Source: Lachnospiraceae bacterium (GTDB lineage Bacteria; Bacillota; Clostridia; Lachnospirales; Lachnospiraceae). Taken from it: 64,000 nucleotides of DNA. This document shows, piece by piece, positions 50,707 through 59,833 of this stretch. The position numbers and the translations under genes were made by a program. The notes below the pieces were generated by a model. That model made no database searches and was not told the DNA's origin. It saw only the letters and a program-made list of their open reading frames with translations. The DNA lies in NCBI GenBank assembly GCA_014804445.1, contig JAAUZU010000014.1, positions 78,202 through 142,201 of the forward strand, in the 5' to 3' direction. The number at the start of each line of letters is the position of its first letter. The stretch's first letter is position 1.

Positions 50707-51504
50707 CTAAAATAGCTCATCTAACAAAATATAGTATTTCAGTTTCTCCCAATCGGGCTTAACGCCCAGCCTCTCAAACAGCATTTCCGGATAGTAGCCG
50801 CCATATACTTTTCCCCCGTTGTATTTTCCTTCGAAATTGTGCTTCAAGCTTCTATAGCAAAGCGCAATATCCTGCCAGCGGTCTGCAACTCCCATTTTTC
50901 CCAAATCAATAAAACCCGTGACCCTGTCCCCGTCTGCAAACAAATTCGGCAGGCAGAAATCTCCATGGGAAAACACCAAATCTTCTTCCGGCCGATTATT
51001 TTCCAGCCACCGAAGCAGCTCTGCCGGGGAAGCAAACCCATTTTCGCCGAAAGTTTCCGGCTCCACATTATCCAAATCGACCAGTCCGTTTTCCACATTG
51101 TACCTTGCCATTGCAAGCTTTACGGAAAGGGAATTGTCACAGGGGCAGTCTGCAATATCCACATCCCACAACATCTGCAGCGCCTTCGCCACAATATCTA
51201 AAAGCCTCACAGGATTTTCCATATAAGTCTCATCACAAGCCATTTTTCCGTAAATTCTGGACATGAGACTATATGCTTTTTTGTCCGCAACACAGTATGC
51301 CTCTATTCGCGGCACAGGAATCCTGTCCTTCAGCCAGCGGCAAACGCAAACCTCGTTTTCCGTCTCTTCGGAAGCCGCCTGAATTTTCAGCACCATATCT
51401 TCATACATAAAAACCTGCGAATCCGACATACCTATGTTGTTCTTTTCACAGGGTTTACCCTGTACAATGGATTGTATTTCGTCCGGTAGCCATATTTCTT
51501 CCAT
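50707..51504 (-). CDS. APH(3')-type aminoglycoside phosphotransferase homologue
   Basis: A 265-residue kinase with the length and fold of APH(3')-IIIa. Key residues are present: Lys40 (VLKIQAAS), HGDFCLPN (catalytic Asp182, Asn187) and FIDLGKMG (metal-binding Asp200). The C-terminus KPDWEKLKYYILLDELF is nearly the same as in APH(3')-IIIa. It probably inactivates kanamycin/neomycin-type drugs by 3'-phosphorylation, though the natural substrate of chromosomal members can differ. No mobile element flanks it. AAAGGAGG precedes the ATG and a sigma-A promoter lies upstream. Confidence 0.88.
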   Translation of the reverse strand: MEEIWLPDEIQSIVQGKPCEKNNIGMSDSQVFMYEDMVLKIQAASEETENEVCVCRWLKDRIPVPRIEAYCVADKKAYSLMSRIYGKMACDETYMENPVRLLDIVAKALQMLWDVDIADCPCDNSLSVKLAMARYNVENGLVDLDNVEPETFGENGFASPAELLRWLENNRPEEDLVFSHGDFCLPNLFADGDRVTGFIDLGKMGVADRWQDIALCYRSLKHNFEGKYNGGKVYGGYYPEMLFERLGVKPDWEKLKYYILLDELF

Positions 51505-51536
51505 GTAAAGGGCCCCTCCTTTATTTTATAAAATAT

Positions 51537-51565
51537 ATTATAACTTTTTTCTATGTTTTCTTCAA
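51537..51565 (-). promoter_or_regulatory. Promoter of the APH gene
   Basis: On the minus strand TTGAAG (51565-51560), 17-base spacer, TATAAT (51542-51537). Confidence 0.65.
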
Positions 51566-51613
51566 CCACAGAACAAACGCCGCCTTGACCTTGAAATTTG
51601 AATCCTTTTCCTG

Positions 51614-52213
51614 TTACGCCTTTAAGTCCATATGCAAGCCCATAACTCCCGCATTATCCTTATCTGCTTTATCCAATTCTTCCTGCAATTTTTTCTTTTC
51701 TTCCCGGCTTAACTGCCGCTTTTCTTCAAGCTTTTCCTGTTCCCGCTTTTTTTCCGATTTCTGCTCTCTTATTTTATTGGCATAGTCCGTCATTTCCTGC
51801 CCATAATGCCGCTTGTTCGTTGGCTCACTAACTCCCCATCTGCTAATACCGCCATTCTTATCAATCGCCCAACCTTGCGCCACCATGCGCCTGCCTTTTG
51901 CTTCATGCGTTCGTATATTTTCTTGGTCTAATTTCTGCATACCTCCAAAATATGACTCATACTCTTTCTCCAATTCCGGGTTATCTGCCATTTTCTTTAG
52001 AAATTGAGGAGAAATTGCAATATTCGTAGTTGCCATTGTTCCATATCTCATACCCTGCTGATAATTCGCAGCAACAAAAGTAAAGCCGCTATATTTTTCA
52101 GATAAATAAGACAATTCATCTGCCGCTGTCTTTCTTGTGGTATTGTCTGTTTCCGCAGCGTTTGTGTAGCCGCTCGCATAGTTACTGTAATTATTACTAA
52201 TTTCCATTGCCAT
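51614..52213 (-). CDS. DUF6033-like protein, second copy
   Basis: A 199-residue soluble protein that looks like a shorter relative of the gene at 34763-35503: DELSYLSEKYSGFTFVAAN, then ISPQFLKKMADNPELEKEYE and a C-terminal Glu/Lys/Gln coiled coil (about 145-185). The ATG at 52213 has GGAGG. No sigma-28 promoter could be found before it, unlike the first copy. Leader-like sequence (CCTTGACCTT...) occurs on both sides of the gene. Function unknown. Confidence 0.72.
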   Translation of the reverse strand: MAMEISNNYSNYASGYTNAAETDNTTRKTAADELSYLSEKYSGFTFVAANYQQGMRYGTMATTNIAISPQFLKKMADNPELEKEYESYFGGMQKLDQENIRTHEAKGRRMVAQGWAIDKNGGISRWGVSEPTNKRHYGQEMTDYANKIREQKSEKKREQEKLEEKRQLSREEKKKLQEELDKADKDNAGVMGLHMDLKA

Positions 52214-52288
52214 AACATTATCCTCCTTGACCTTAAAAATTGAAGTCCTTTTCACATCACAATCATATGCTGTAATCAAAATGATTGC

Positions 52289-53545
52289 CTAAATTATTTT
52301 CAAAATAAGCCCCAAAATATCTTCCGTCTCTTCATATCCTATTTTCAATATGCCGTTTTCCGAGTCTCCTGTTTCTAAATATCCAAAGCCTCCACTACCC
52401 GCTCCTATTCCGGGCAGCTTGTAATAACCGCCCACATAAAAACAGATATTTTCACTGGATACGGTACTATCCTTTATCAACTCTTGAAAAATTTTTGTAT
52501 TTACATAGATGTAGTTTTCATCATAACTGGCTGCTTCCCTTAATGCTTCCCCATCGCTTATAAGCTTGGTTCCTGTTCCCATATCATACACAACGATGCT
52601 GTCAAGCGGATTGCATCTGCCATAAGAAACATGCTGCATCCATAAAAATGCAGCCGTCACGTATAGCACTACTGCAATCAGTGTACCTGCTGCCACAGCC
52701 CTCTTATACGGTTTATATGCGGCAATTCTTGTTACCCTCTGCCGGACACTCCGATACTCTTTATTCCCTGTAAAAGCAGCATACATATTAAAATCTTCAC
52801 TTTCTGCCTGCAAAATCATCATGCTCTTTAACAAAAGCTGCCCGTAATCGTATGCTTTACACTCACTCCGCTTTATTGTTACCCGATCACAGATTTCCTC
52901 CATATCTTCCCGGAAATACTTTGTGCTCATGGCAAACAACGGGTTGAGCCATAATAAAACCCGTAATATATCCCACATAAGATAAAACAGTAAATGTCCC
53001 AGACGGATATGTGTTTTTTCATGAAGCAGAATTGTCTGAAATTCCTTTCGGTCATATTCTTTCAGTATAACTTCCGGTATCACTATCTTTGGTCTGAATG
53101 CCCCTACGGTAGACGGCGTGACGGGAATATCCGTCACATAGATAATCGTACCGTCTACCATTCTTCTTTCCATGCCCGTAACCATTCTTTTCAGTTCTTT
53201 TCTTCTACGGAGCAGGCGGGCAGTATATAAAAGTACAACACACAAATACAGCCAGCATATCCATACATGGTTCATGCACATTGCCGTAAATCTTGAAAAA
53301 AGTTTTACGCCAATTCTGTTTTCATAAAAAAACTTCATTTTGCCAATAAACAGAACAGGAACAAATAAGCTCCATAATGCACCTTTGAAAAATACCTTGT
53401 TTTTCAACACTGTTTTTCGCAAAATCAAAATAAGAGCAAATATTATGAAAGAAAACAATACACATCTTATCAGCTGCACCACATAATAGACAGCGCATAA
53501 ATTTAAAAAGCGTATTCTAATGTTCCAAAATTCCTGTGCCGTCAT
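52289..53545 (-). CDS. BlaR1-like M56 membrane metalloprotease
   Basis: A 418-residue protein with four membrane helices in the first two thirds and a zinc protease motif HEKTH (in LLHEKTHIRLGH) between the third and fourth. It matches the peptidase M56 part of BlaR1/MecR1, but the C-terminal penicillin-binding sensor is missing; instead there is a roughly 110-residue external domain of unknown type. Its start overlaps the stop of the BlaI-like repressor (ATGA), so it probably cleaves that repressor after a surface signal. Confidence 0.88.
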   Translation of the reverse strand: MTAQEFWNIRIRFLNLCAVYYVVQLIRCVLFSFIIFALILILRKTVLKNKVFFKGALWSLFVPVLFIGKMKFFYENRIGVKLFSRFTAMCMNHVWICWLYLCVVLLYTARLLRRRKELKRMVTGMERRMVDGTIIYVTDIPVTPSTVGAFRPKIVIPEVILKEYDRKEFQTILLHEKTHIRLGHLLFYLMWDILRVLLWLNPLFAMSTKYFREDMEEICDRVTIKRSECKAYDYGQLLLKSMMILQAESEDFNMYAAFTGNKEYRSVRQRVTRIAAYKPYKRAVAAGTLIAVVLYVTAAFLWMQHVSYGRCNPLDSIVVYDMGTGTKLISDGEALREAASYDENYIYVNTKIFQELIKDSTVSSENICFYVGGYYKLPGIGAGSGGFGYLETGDSENGILKIGYEETEDILGLILKII

Positions 53546-53967
53546 TCCTTGTCAATATCCTTTTCTAAGGAATATTTTGATTCCTTGCACTGCTCCAGAA
53601 TTTCTTCTAATTCCTGAAGCTGTTCTTCCGTTAGTTTCGTGCTCTGCAATAATGCCGCCATTGCATTCTTCCTGCTGCCCTCAAAATAGCTGTCTACAAA
53701 CTTCCGGCTCTTTTCTTTCTGACATTCCTCTTTTGATTTCACGACAGAATAGTGGTAAACCCTTAAATCATGTTCATCTACGGTATAGCTCAAAACGCCT
53801 TTCTGCCACAAACGGTTCAGCAGGACACGTACCATTCTGGGCGACATATCTGATTTTTCCCGCATTTTTTCGATGACTTCCTTTGCAGTCATGGTAGATG
53901 TATCGTTTGCCCAGAACACTTCCATAATCAGCCATTCACTCTGACTGGGAGTCGTTTCTTTTTCCAT
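53542..53967 (-). CDS. BlaI/MecI/CopY family repressor
   Basis: A 141-residue winged-helix repressor: SEWLIMEVFWANDTSTMTAKEVIEKM helix, MVRVLLNRLWQKGVLSYTVD recognition helix and wing, and a helical dimerisation tail. AAGGGG precedes the ATG at 53967. It is coupled to the M56 protease gene. Target genes beyond its own operon are not evident; no beta-lactamase lies nearby. Confidence 0.9.
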   Translation of the reverse strand: MEKETTPSQSEWLIMEVFWANDTSTMTAKEVIEKMREKSDMSPRMVRVLLNRLWQKGVLSYTVDEHDLRVYHYSVVKSKEECQKEKSRKFVDSYFEGSRKNAMAALLQSTKLTEEQLQELEEILEQCKESKYSLEKDIDKE

Positions 53968-54024
53968 AATTATCAGCCCCTTTTTTATTATGTTTCTATG
54001 TATATCGGACAAAATTTCATTTTA

Positions 54025-54059
54025 TTAATGTTTGTTCCTAAAATTTGTTAATGTTTGTT
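54025..54059. promoter_or_regulatory. Repeated TTAATGTTTGTT element before the BlaI-like gene
   Basis: Two copies of TTAATGTTTGTT (54025-54036, 54048-54059), 23 bases apart, lie in the promoter region of the repressor/protease operon. They are candidate operators; they differ from the TACA-N2-TGTA sites of classical BlaI. Confidence 0.45.
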
Positions 54060-54061
54060 AT

Positions 54062-54104
54062 AAAAGCCTATTATGTCAAACTGTACCGTCTGACATAATA
54101 GGCT
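54062..54104 (-). terminator. Terminator of the rhamnose operon
   Basis: Stem of 14 bp, AGCCTATTATGTCA (54065-54078) / TGACATAATAGGCT (54091-54104); on the minus strand TTTTAT follows. Confidence 0.85.
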
Positions 54105-54111
54105 CTTTTCC

Positions 54112-54924
54112 TTAAGACAAATATCCTTCGCGGGCAACAACATCGAAATGCTGTTCCAATTCGTGCAGCTGCGCATCCGTAATCGTATTTTTGAGCGGAA
54201 GGCCGGCAATCTTCATATAAATCTCCGCCGCCTTCTCGGCCGTTTCAATCAAACCGAACGTCTCGTCTAAATCCTTTCCTGCACCGTAAATCCCATGCTG
54301 TGCCCACACCACAAGGCGGGCCGTGCGCATTTTCTCAGCCGTTGCCCTGCCAATCTCGTTCGTGCCGCAAAGCATCCACGGCAGCACATTCACACCATCC
54401 GGAAATACCACGATACATTCGGTACACATTTGCCACAGCGTTCGGGTGAATGCCTTTTCATCCAAATCATGAACATAGGTCATTGCCAAAAGGTTGGCTG
54501 GGTGGCAGTGCATAACGACGCAGTTTTTTGAATCAACTGCAAGCCGCTCCATGTGGCTCATCAGGTGGGCGGGCAGCTCGCTGGTAAAACGCCCTCCGTC
54601 GGAATAGCCCCACAAAAGTTCTGCGGTACAGCCATCCTTCGCAATACGGAACAGTCCTAAGTTCTTTTCGGGGTCATACTGTACATTCTTAAAATATTTG
54701 CCGGTGCCGGTCACCAAAAAATACCTGCCTGCCAAATCAGGCGCTTCAAACCCTATCGGAATCTCTCTGCACACATGATGAATGTCCAAATAATCCGTTA
54801 TTTCATCTTCCTCCAGCATCAGGCTGATATTACCGCCGTTGCGCTCATCCCAGCCATGATTGTACATATTGGTGACAGTGCGTATCATCTCCACCAAAAA
54901 AGGCGCCGTCATAATGTCTTTCAT
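54112..54924 (-). CDS. rhaD: Rhamnulose-1-phosphate aldolase
   Basis: A 270-residue class II aldolase that splits L-rhamnulose 1-phosphate into dihydroxyacetone phosphate and L-lactaldehyde. The zinc ligands lie in VVMHCHPANLL (two His) and AQHGIYG (third His), with the catalytic Glu in FTSELPAH. Length is normal. It is the last gene of the GH3-rhaB-rhaA-rhaD operon, 5 bases after rhaA. Confidence 0.95.
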   Translation of the reverse strand: MKDIMTAPFLVEMIRTVTNMYNHGWDERNGGNISLMLEEDEITDYLDIHHVCREIPIGFEAPDLAGRYFLVTGTGKYFKNVQYDPEKNLGLFRIAKDGCTAELLWGYSDGGRFTSELPAHLMSHMERLAVDSKNCVVMHCHPANLLAMTYVHDLDEKAFTRTLWQMCTECIVVFPDGVNVLPWMLCGTNEIGRATAEKMRTARLVVWAQHGIYGAGKDLDETFGLIETAEKAAEIYMKIAGLPLKNTITDAQLHELEQHFDVVAREGYLS

Positions 54925-54929
54925 CTCTG

Positions 54930-56180
54930 TTATCCTCTTTTCTTCAAAACTTCGTCCTCATACTGCTTTACAATCTCAAACCACTCTCTGCCCTCCGGCA
55001 CTCCTGCGCGACGGCAGTACTCCGCCCAAATATCCGCAAAGGGCAGCGTTTTCGCCTCCTCCTGAAGCATAAGTCTGCCGGTAAAGTCACCCCTGTCCTG
55101 CATCGCTTTCAGTTCATCATCGGGCTGTAAAAGCGCCCACAGCAAAGCCTTCTCAAAATTGCGGCATCCAATAACCCATGCCGCCACACGGTTGATGGAA
55201 GCGTCAAAGAAATCCAGCCCCACCAATACGCGGTCAAGTGCATCGCTGCGCACAATCTCCTTGCAGATTTCCCTTGTCTCATCGTCAAAGCTGACAACAT
55301 GGTCGGAATCCCAGTTCACTCCGCGGGTAACATGAAGCGGCACATACTGAAAATAGAGCAGCATGGCGCTGATTTTATCACTGATTGGCTCGGACGGATG
55401 GTAATGTCCGGCATCCATCAGGTTATACACATTCGGATGCGTTGCGGCATAAGCGGTATAAAATTCGTTGGAGCCTGCGGTATAACTTTCCACACCGACG
55501 GCAAAAAACTTGCTTTCCACGCAGTCAATAACATTCGGACATTCCTCGGCAAAAATTTCGTCCAGAGCGTCTTTCAGCCGTTTGCGCGGAGAAAGCCTGT
55601 CAGCGGGCGTGTCCTTGTATCCATCAGGAATCCACACGTTGTTCATCACCTTATCCTGCAATTCCTCGCCAATCTGCTGCGCGATCCGGCGGGAAGCCTT
55701 GCAATGGTCAATCCAAAAGCGGCGAACGTCTTCGTCAGGAGAAGAAAGCGTCAATCCGTCTTTCACCATCGGGTGAGAAAAGCAGGTAGGATTAAAGTCG
55801 ATGCCTAGACCGTTTTCTCTGGCAAACGCTACCCACGGCGCAAAATGCTTATATTCCAGTTTGTTCCGGTCTGTCCACGGATTTTCCTGTGTAAAAATAG
55901 CATAACAAGCATGCAGGTTGATGCGCTTTTTGCCCGGAACCAAACTTGCCGCTTTCAAAAAATCCGCTTTCAGCTCCTCAAAGTTTCTCGCCTTTCCGGG
56001 ATAATTTCCGGTTGTCTGGATGCCGTTCCCCGCACCGCCGTCCGGATTGTCAAATCCCACTACATCATCCCCCTGCCAGCAGTGAATAGAAATCGGCTTA
56101 CCTGCCGCAAGGTTCAGCGCCCTCTCTGCATCGATGCCATAGCGGGCATAAATTTCCTTTGCACTTTCAAATCGTGTCAT
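54930..56180 (-). CDS. rhaA: L-rhamnose isomerase
   Basis: A 416-residue isomerase that converts L-rhamnose to L-rhamnulose. The N-terminal SIHCWQGDDVVGF and the metal site region with DAGHYHPSE and GVNWDSDHV are conserved in RhaA. Length is typical. GGAGG precedes the ATG, which lies inside the end of rhaB (14-base overlap). Confidence 0.97.
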   Translation of the reverse strand: MTRFESAKEIYARYGIDAERALNLAAGKPISIHCWQGDDVVGFDNPDGGAGNGIQTTGNYPGKARNFEELKADFLKAASLVPGKKRINLHACYAIFTQENPWTDRNKLEYKHFAPWVAFARENGLGIDFNPTCFSHPMVKDGLTLSSPDEDVRRFWIDHCKASRRIAQQIGEELQDKVMNNVWIPDGYKDTPADRLSPRKRLKDALDEIFAEECPNVIDCVESKFFAVGVESYTAGSNEFYTAYAATHPNVYNLMDAGHYHPSEPISDKISAMLLYFQYVPLHVTRGVNWDSDHVVSFDDETREICKEIVRSDALDRVLVGLDFFDASINRVAAWVIGCRNFEKALLWALLQPDDELKAMQDRGDFTGRLMLQEEAKTLPFADIWAEYCRRAGVPEGREWFEIVKQYEDEVLKKRG

Positions 56181-57456
56181 GTTCTACCTCCATCTGCACT
56201 TTTAAATTACCAAATGCCGTTGCCTCGATTGGCATTGCAATTACTTCTTTTCCGGTTGCCTGTGCGGTCAGCTCATTCAAAAATTGATTTTTTGCCCCTC
56301 CGCCAACAATGTAGAGCTTTTGATAGGTGACGCCGGTATTTTGTTCCAGCTCGTTCAGCGCAAGGCGGTAGCTGTCCGCCAGAGATTGGCAGGCGCAGCG
56401 AAAATAATCGCCTATGCTGTTCAATCCGCCGCCCGTTGCACTGTCAAAAGCGGCCTTCATACTGTCAGGCGCCAAAAATTCCGGCGCATTGGCGTCTACC
56501 AAAAGCGCACAATCACTTTTTTCTGCTTCCTTCACGATTTCTGCAAAAGCCGCAGCCGGACACAATTCTTTTTGCAACCGGTTTATCAGCCACATTCCCA
56601 TAATGTTTTTCTGGTAACGGTTATAGCCCACACCTCCCTCGTTGGAGTAATTGGCTTTTTCACTTTCGCTGTCCGTTATCGGTTTCGGTGTTTTCACACC
56701 GAGCAGCGACCATGTGCCGGACGAAATGTAGGGATGGATGCCCTCCATCGGTATCCCCTCCACGGCAGACGCCGTATCATGGGTGGCGCAAAGCATAACC
56801 CTAATGCCTGCATAATTACCAAGCATCGTACCTGCCTTTTGCAGCTTCGGAAAGAGACGGGCGGGCAGTCCCAGCTCTCTGATAATCTCCCTATCAAATT
56901 CGCCGGTTTCAGCGTTGACCATCCCCGTTGTCGTAGCGTTCGTATATTCCCTTGCCTTCACACCGGTAAGCCGGTACATCAGGTATTCGGGCAGCATAAG
57001 AAAATCTGTTGCTTTTTCCAGCCTGCCATTTTGCAAATCATCATAAAGCTGGTAGATGGTATTGAAATTTTGGAACTGGCAGCCGGTACGCCGGTAAAGC
57101 TCCGAAAAAGAAATTTTTTCATGTACTTGCGGAATAACCGCTTTCGTGCGCTCGTCCCGATAGGCATAACAGGGCAGAATCTCTTTTTCCCCGTCCATAA
57201 GCACATAGTCCACACCCCATGTGTCAATCGAAAGGCTCTCTATTCTGTCAAATTCCGACTGTGCCATCCGTATGCCCTGCTTCACCTCAGCAAAAAGTCT
57301 CTCGATATCCCAAGTCAAATGCCCGTTTGCATGCGTCATTTCGTTGGAAAAACGATATGCTTCTTTCGTATGTAGTGCTCCGTTTTCACGCCAGCCGACA
57401 ATATGTCTGCCCGAGGAAGCCCCAATATCAATGGCTAAATAATAGTTTTGATTCAT
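56167..57456 (-). CDS. rhaB: Rhamnulokinase
   Basis: A 429-residue FGGY sugar kinase that phosphorylates L-rhamnulose. The N-terminal phosphate loop is AIDIGASSGR (about 7-16); SIDTWGVDYVL and CATHDTASAV, and the C-terminal YIVGGGAKNQFLN, are family marks. The ATG at 57456 with AAGGAAA is used; the 46 open codons before it run into the end of the GH3 gene. The position agrees with the pathway order in the operon. Confidence 0.96.
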   Translation of the reverse strand: MNQNYYLAIDIGASSGRHIVGWRENGALHTKEAYRFSNEMTHANGHLTWDIERLFAEVKQGIRMAQSEFDRIESLSIDTWGVDYVLMDGEKEILPCYAYRDERTKAVIPQVHEKISFSELYRRTGCQFQNFNTIYQLYDDLQNGRLEKATDFLMLPEYLMYRLTGVKAREYTNATTTGMVNAETGEFDREIIRELGLPARLFPKLQKAGTMLGNYAGIRVMLCATHDTASAVEGIPMEGIHPYISSGTWSLLGVKTPKPITDSESEKANYSNEGGVGYNRYQKNIMGMWLINRLQKELCPAAAFAEIVKEAEKSDCALLVDANAPEFLAPDSMKAAFDSATGGGLNSIGDYFRCACQSLADSYRLALNELEQNTGVTYQKLYIVGGGAKNQFLNELTAQATGKEVIAMPIEATAFGNLKVQMEVEHDTI

Positions 57457-57470
57457 ACATGCGTTTCCTT

Positions 57471-59816
57471 TTATTTTTTTAACATCTCTTTGATTCCTCG
57501 AATATAGTGTCCGTTTGCCATTTCCAAAAGCCCTTTTGCCAGAGATTCGGACATGGCGCCGCCGGAACTGATAACAGAAGCCCGCAGGGGACAATCGGTG
57601 GCACAGACCATCATCATCTTAAAAGACGGGTCTGAATAGTCTTTCTTTCCACCGAAGCTTTTTGCGATAATGTTCTCCGTAACCTTATACTGGATTTTCA
57701 TAATAAAAGAGGAATCCTTCATCTCCAGGCAGGAATTATCCAAAGTAAATTGTCCTTTTTTCACTTCGGGAACAATTGCGACAGAATGCCCCATCGCCTT
57801 TTCCCATTCCTCACGGGACGGATTTCCGGAAAGCGTCTCATACCAGCTTCCCGTCTGCCATTTCGGAGCCGCTAAAGTTTCTCCCGTAACTTCAACAAAC
57901 CCGCGCAGGCGGATATTCTCTGATGAAGCGGCGAGCAGCATCTCATACCTGCCGCCCGACACCTTCCAGCCGTCCGCCCAGACAGCAAAGCTGCGCTCAT
58001 CAAGCGTAAATGTAACCTGCCTGCTCTCACCCGGCAAAAGTTCCACACGGGCAAAACCCTTTAATTCTTTGACTGGACGATGCATTCCATTCTGCGGCGG
58101 CGCAATATATAGCTGCACCACTTCTGCGCCGGAAACGCTTCCGCTATTCGTGACGGTCGCCGTCACCGTGCGGTCATGGATTTGCAAATCGCTGTAAGTA
58201 AACTCTGTATAACTCATTCCGTATCCGAAAGGAAAACGAACGGCGGCATGGGCTTTCTCATAATAGCGATATCCCACATAGATGCTTTCCCGATATTCCA
58301 CATTGCGCTTTCCGAAGGTATCCCTCGATATCACGTCCTTATATTGCAGCGGCCAGGTTTCCGTCAGTTTACCGCTTGGATTTGCTTTTCCGGTGAGCAG
58401 ATTGGCACAGGCCTGACCGCCTGCCTGACCGGACAAGCCCATATAGAGGATTGCCTTCACCTTACCAAACCAAGGCAGCTCCATCGCGCTTCCCCCTAAC
58501 AGTACCACCACAGTATTGGGATTGGCGGCGGCAACACTTTCAATCATGCGGTTATGCCCATCCGGCATTTTCATGTTCTCACGGTCAAATCCCTCGGACT
58601 CATAACTATCCGGCAGCCCTGCCACGACCACGGCAATTTTTGCCTTTTTCGCCGCTTCAGCCGCTTCCCGCAAAGCCTCCTCCGTCACCTTGCCGTTCGC
58701 ATCACAGCAGGCAAAGTACGGAACCTCCGACAGCGCATCCACAAGGCTCGTCAGCTTGGTGGGATTGATATGACTGGAGCCCGCGCCCTGATAGCGGAAA
58801 TTCTTTGCCATATCGCCAATCAAAACCATATCTTCTGCTTTCACCGGCAGAATATGTTCATCATTTTTCAGCAATACCGCACCCTGTTCTGCGACTGTGC
58901 AGGCGAGTTTGTCATGCGCGTCGGCATCAAAACCGCCTCCTCTTTTTCTTTCTGCGGAATGAAGCGCCAAGCGGATAATTCTCTCTACTGCTGCATCAAT
59001 ATCTGATTCGGACAGCGTTCCGTTCTTAACTGCTTCCAGCGCATCCTTTTCCATGTATTTTGAGCCGCCCGGCATATTGAAATCACACCCGGCTTTGTAG
59101 CCTTTTATCCGGTCGTTTAATGCCCCCCAGTCTGTCACCACCATGCCGTCAAAGCCCCATTCGCCACGCAGCACATCGGTGAGCAGCCACTGATTGTCGC
59201 TGGCATGAACGCCATTGATTTTATTGTAAGAACACATCACGGTGTCCGGTCTGCCCTCTTTCACCGCGGTTTCAAAGGGCGCCAGATAGATTTCGCACAT
59301 CGCGCGCTCATCCACCTGACTGTCGCCGTTTTGCCGCTTGTACTCCTGATTGTTGATTGCAAAATGCTTCACGCTGGATGAAACGCCCGCGCCCTGCTGC
59401 CCCTCTATAAAAGCGGCAGCCATTTTCCCTGCAAAATACGGGTCTTCCGAGAGATACTCAAAATTCCTGCCACACAGGGGATTGCGCTTGATATTGCACC
59501 CCGGGCCTAAAACCACATCAACGCCGTACTTCACGGCTTCCTCTCCGATTGCCCTTCCCTCAGCCGCATAAAGCTCCGGATTCCATGTAGCTCCTGCCGT
59601 TACTGCCGTGGGAAAACAAGTTGCAGGACTCGACTCATTCACCCCTATCATATCTGCCTCACCGCTCTGGTAACGCAGCCCATGCGGTCCATCGGACATG
59701 GTAAAAGCCGGGATTCCATACTGCTCCATCTTCTTGGATTTCCAAAAGTCCGCACCCGTGCAGAGACTGATTTTATCCTCCAATGACATTTGGGACAGAA
59801 TTGCTTTTATATTCAT
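57471..59816 (-). CDS. GH3 beta-glucosidase
   Basis: A 781-residue glycoside hydrolase family 3 enzyme. The (alpha/beta) barrel (about 1-290) has the nucleophile in MVVTDWG (Asp229), followed by the alpha/beta sandwich domain and a fibronectin type III-like domain (about 560-640) and a C-terminal extension. No signal peptide, so it acts inside the cell on imported glycosides. GGAAGGAG precedes the ATG. It is the first gene of the rhamnose operon, so its substrates may be rhamnose-containing disaccharides such as rutinose-type glycosides; this is inference. No alpha-rhamnosidase or rhamnose transporter is in the window. Confidence 0.93.
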   Translation of the reverse strand: MNIKAILSQMSLEDKISLCTGADFWKSKKMEQYGIPAFTMSDGPHGLRYQSGEADMIGVNESSPATCFPTAVTAGATWNPELYAAEGRAIGEEAVKYGVDVVLGPGCNIKRNPLCGRNFEYLSEDPYFAGKMAAAFIEGQQGAGVSSSVKHFAINNQEYKRQNGDSQVDERAMCEIYLAPFETAVKEGRPDTVMCSYNKINGVHASDNQWLLTDVLRGEWGFDGMVVTDWGALNDRIKGYKAGCDFNMPGGSKYMEKDALEAVKNGTLSESDIDAAVERIIRLALHSAERKRGGGFDADAHDKLACTVAEQGAVLLKNDEHILPVKAEDMVLIGDMAKNFRYQGAGSSHINPTKLTSLVDALSEVPYFACCDANGKVTEEALREAAEAAKKAKIAVVVAGLPDSYESEGFDRENMKMPDGHNRMIESVAAANPNTVVVLLGGSAMELPWFGKVKAILYMGLSGQAGGQACANLLTGKANPSGKLTETWPLQYKDVISRDTFGKRNVEYRESIYVGYRYYEKAHAAVRFPFGYGMSYTEFTYSDLQIHDRTVTATVTNSGSVSGAEVVQLYIAPPQNGMHRPVKELKGFARVELLPGESRQVTFTLDERSFAVWADGWKVSGGRYEMLLAASSENIRLRGFVEVTGETLAAPKWQTGSWYETLSGNPSREEWEKAMGHSVAIVPEVKKGQFTLDNSCLEMKDSSFIMKIQYKVTENIIAKSFGGKKDYSDPSFKMMMVCATDCPLRASVISSGGAMSESLAKGLLEMANGHYIRGIKEMLKK

Positions 59817-59833
59817 TCTATATCTCCTTCCGG

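Noticed and set aside
56284-57375. Long plus-strand open frame opposite rhaB
   Set aside because: Shadow of a well-conserved kinase gene; its translation is rich in His, Cys and Arg and has no known motif.
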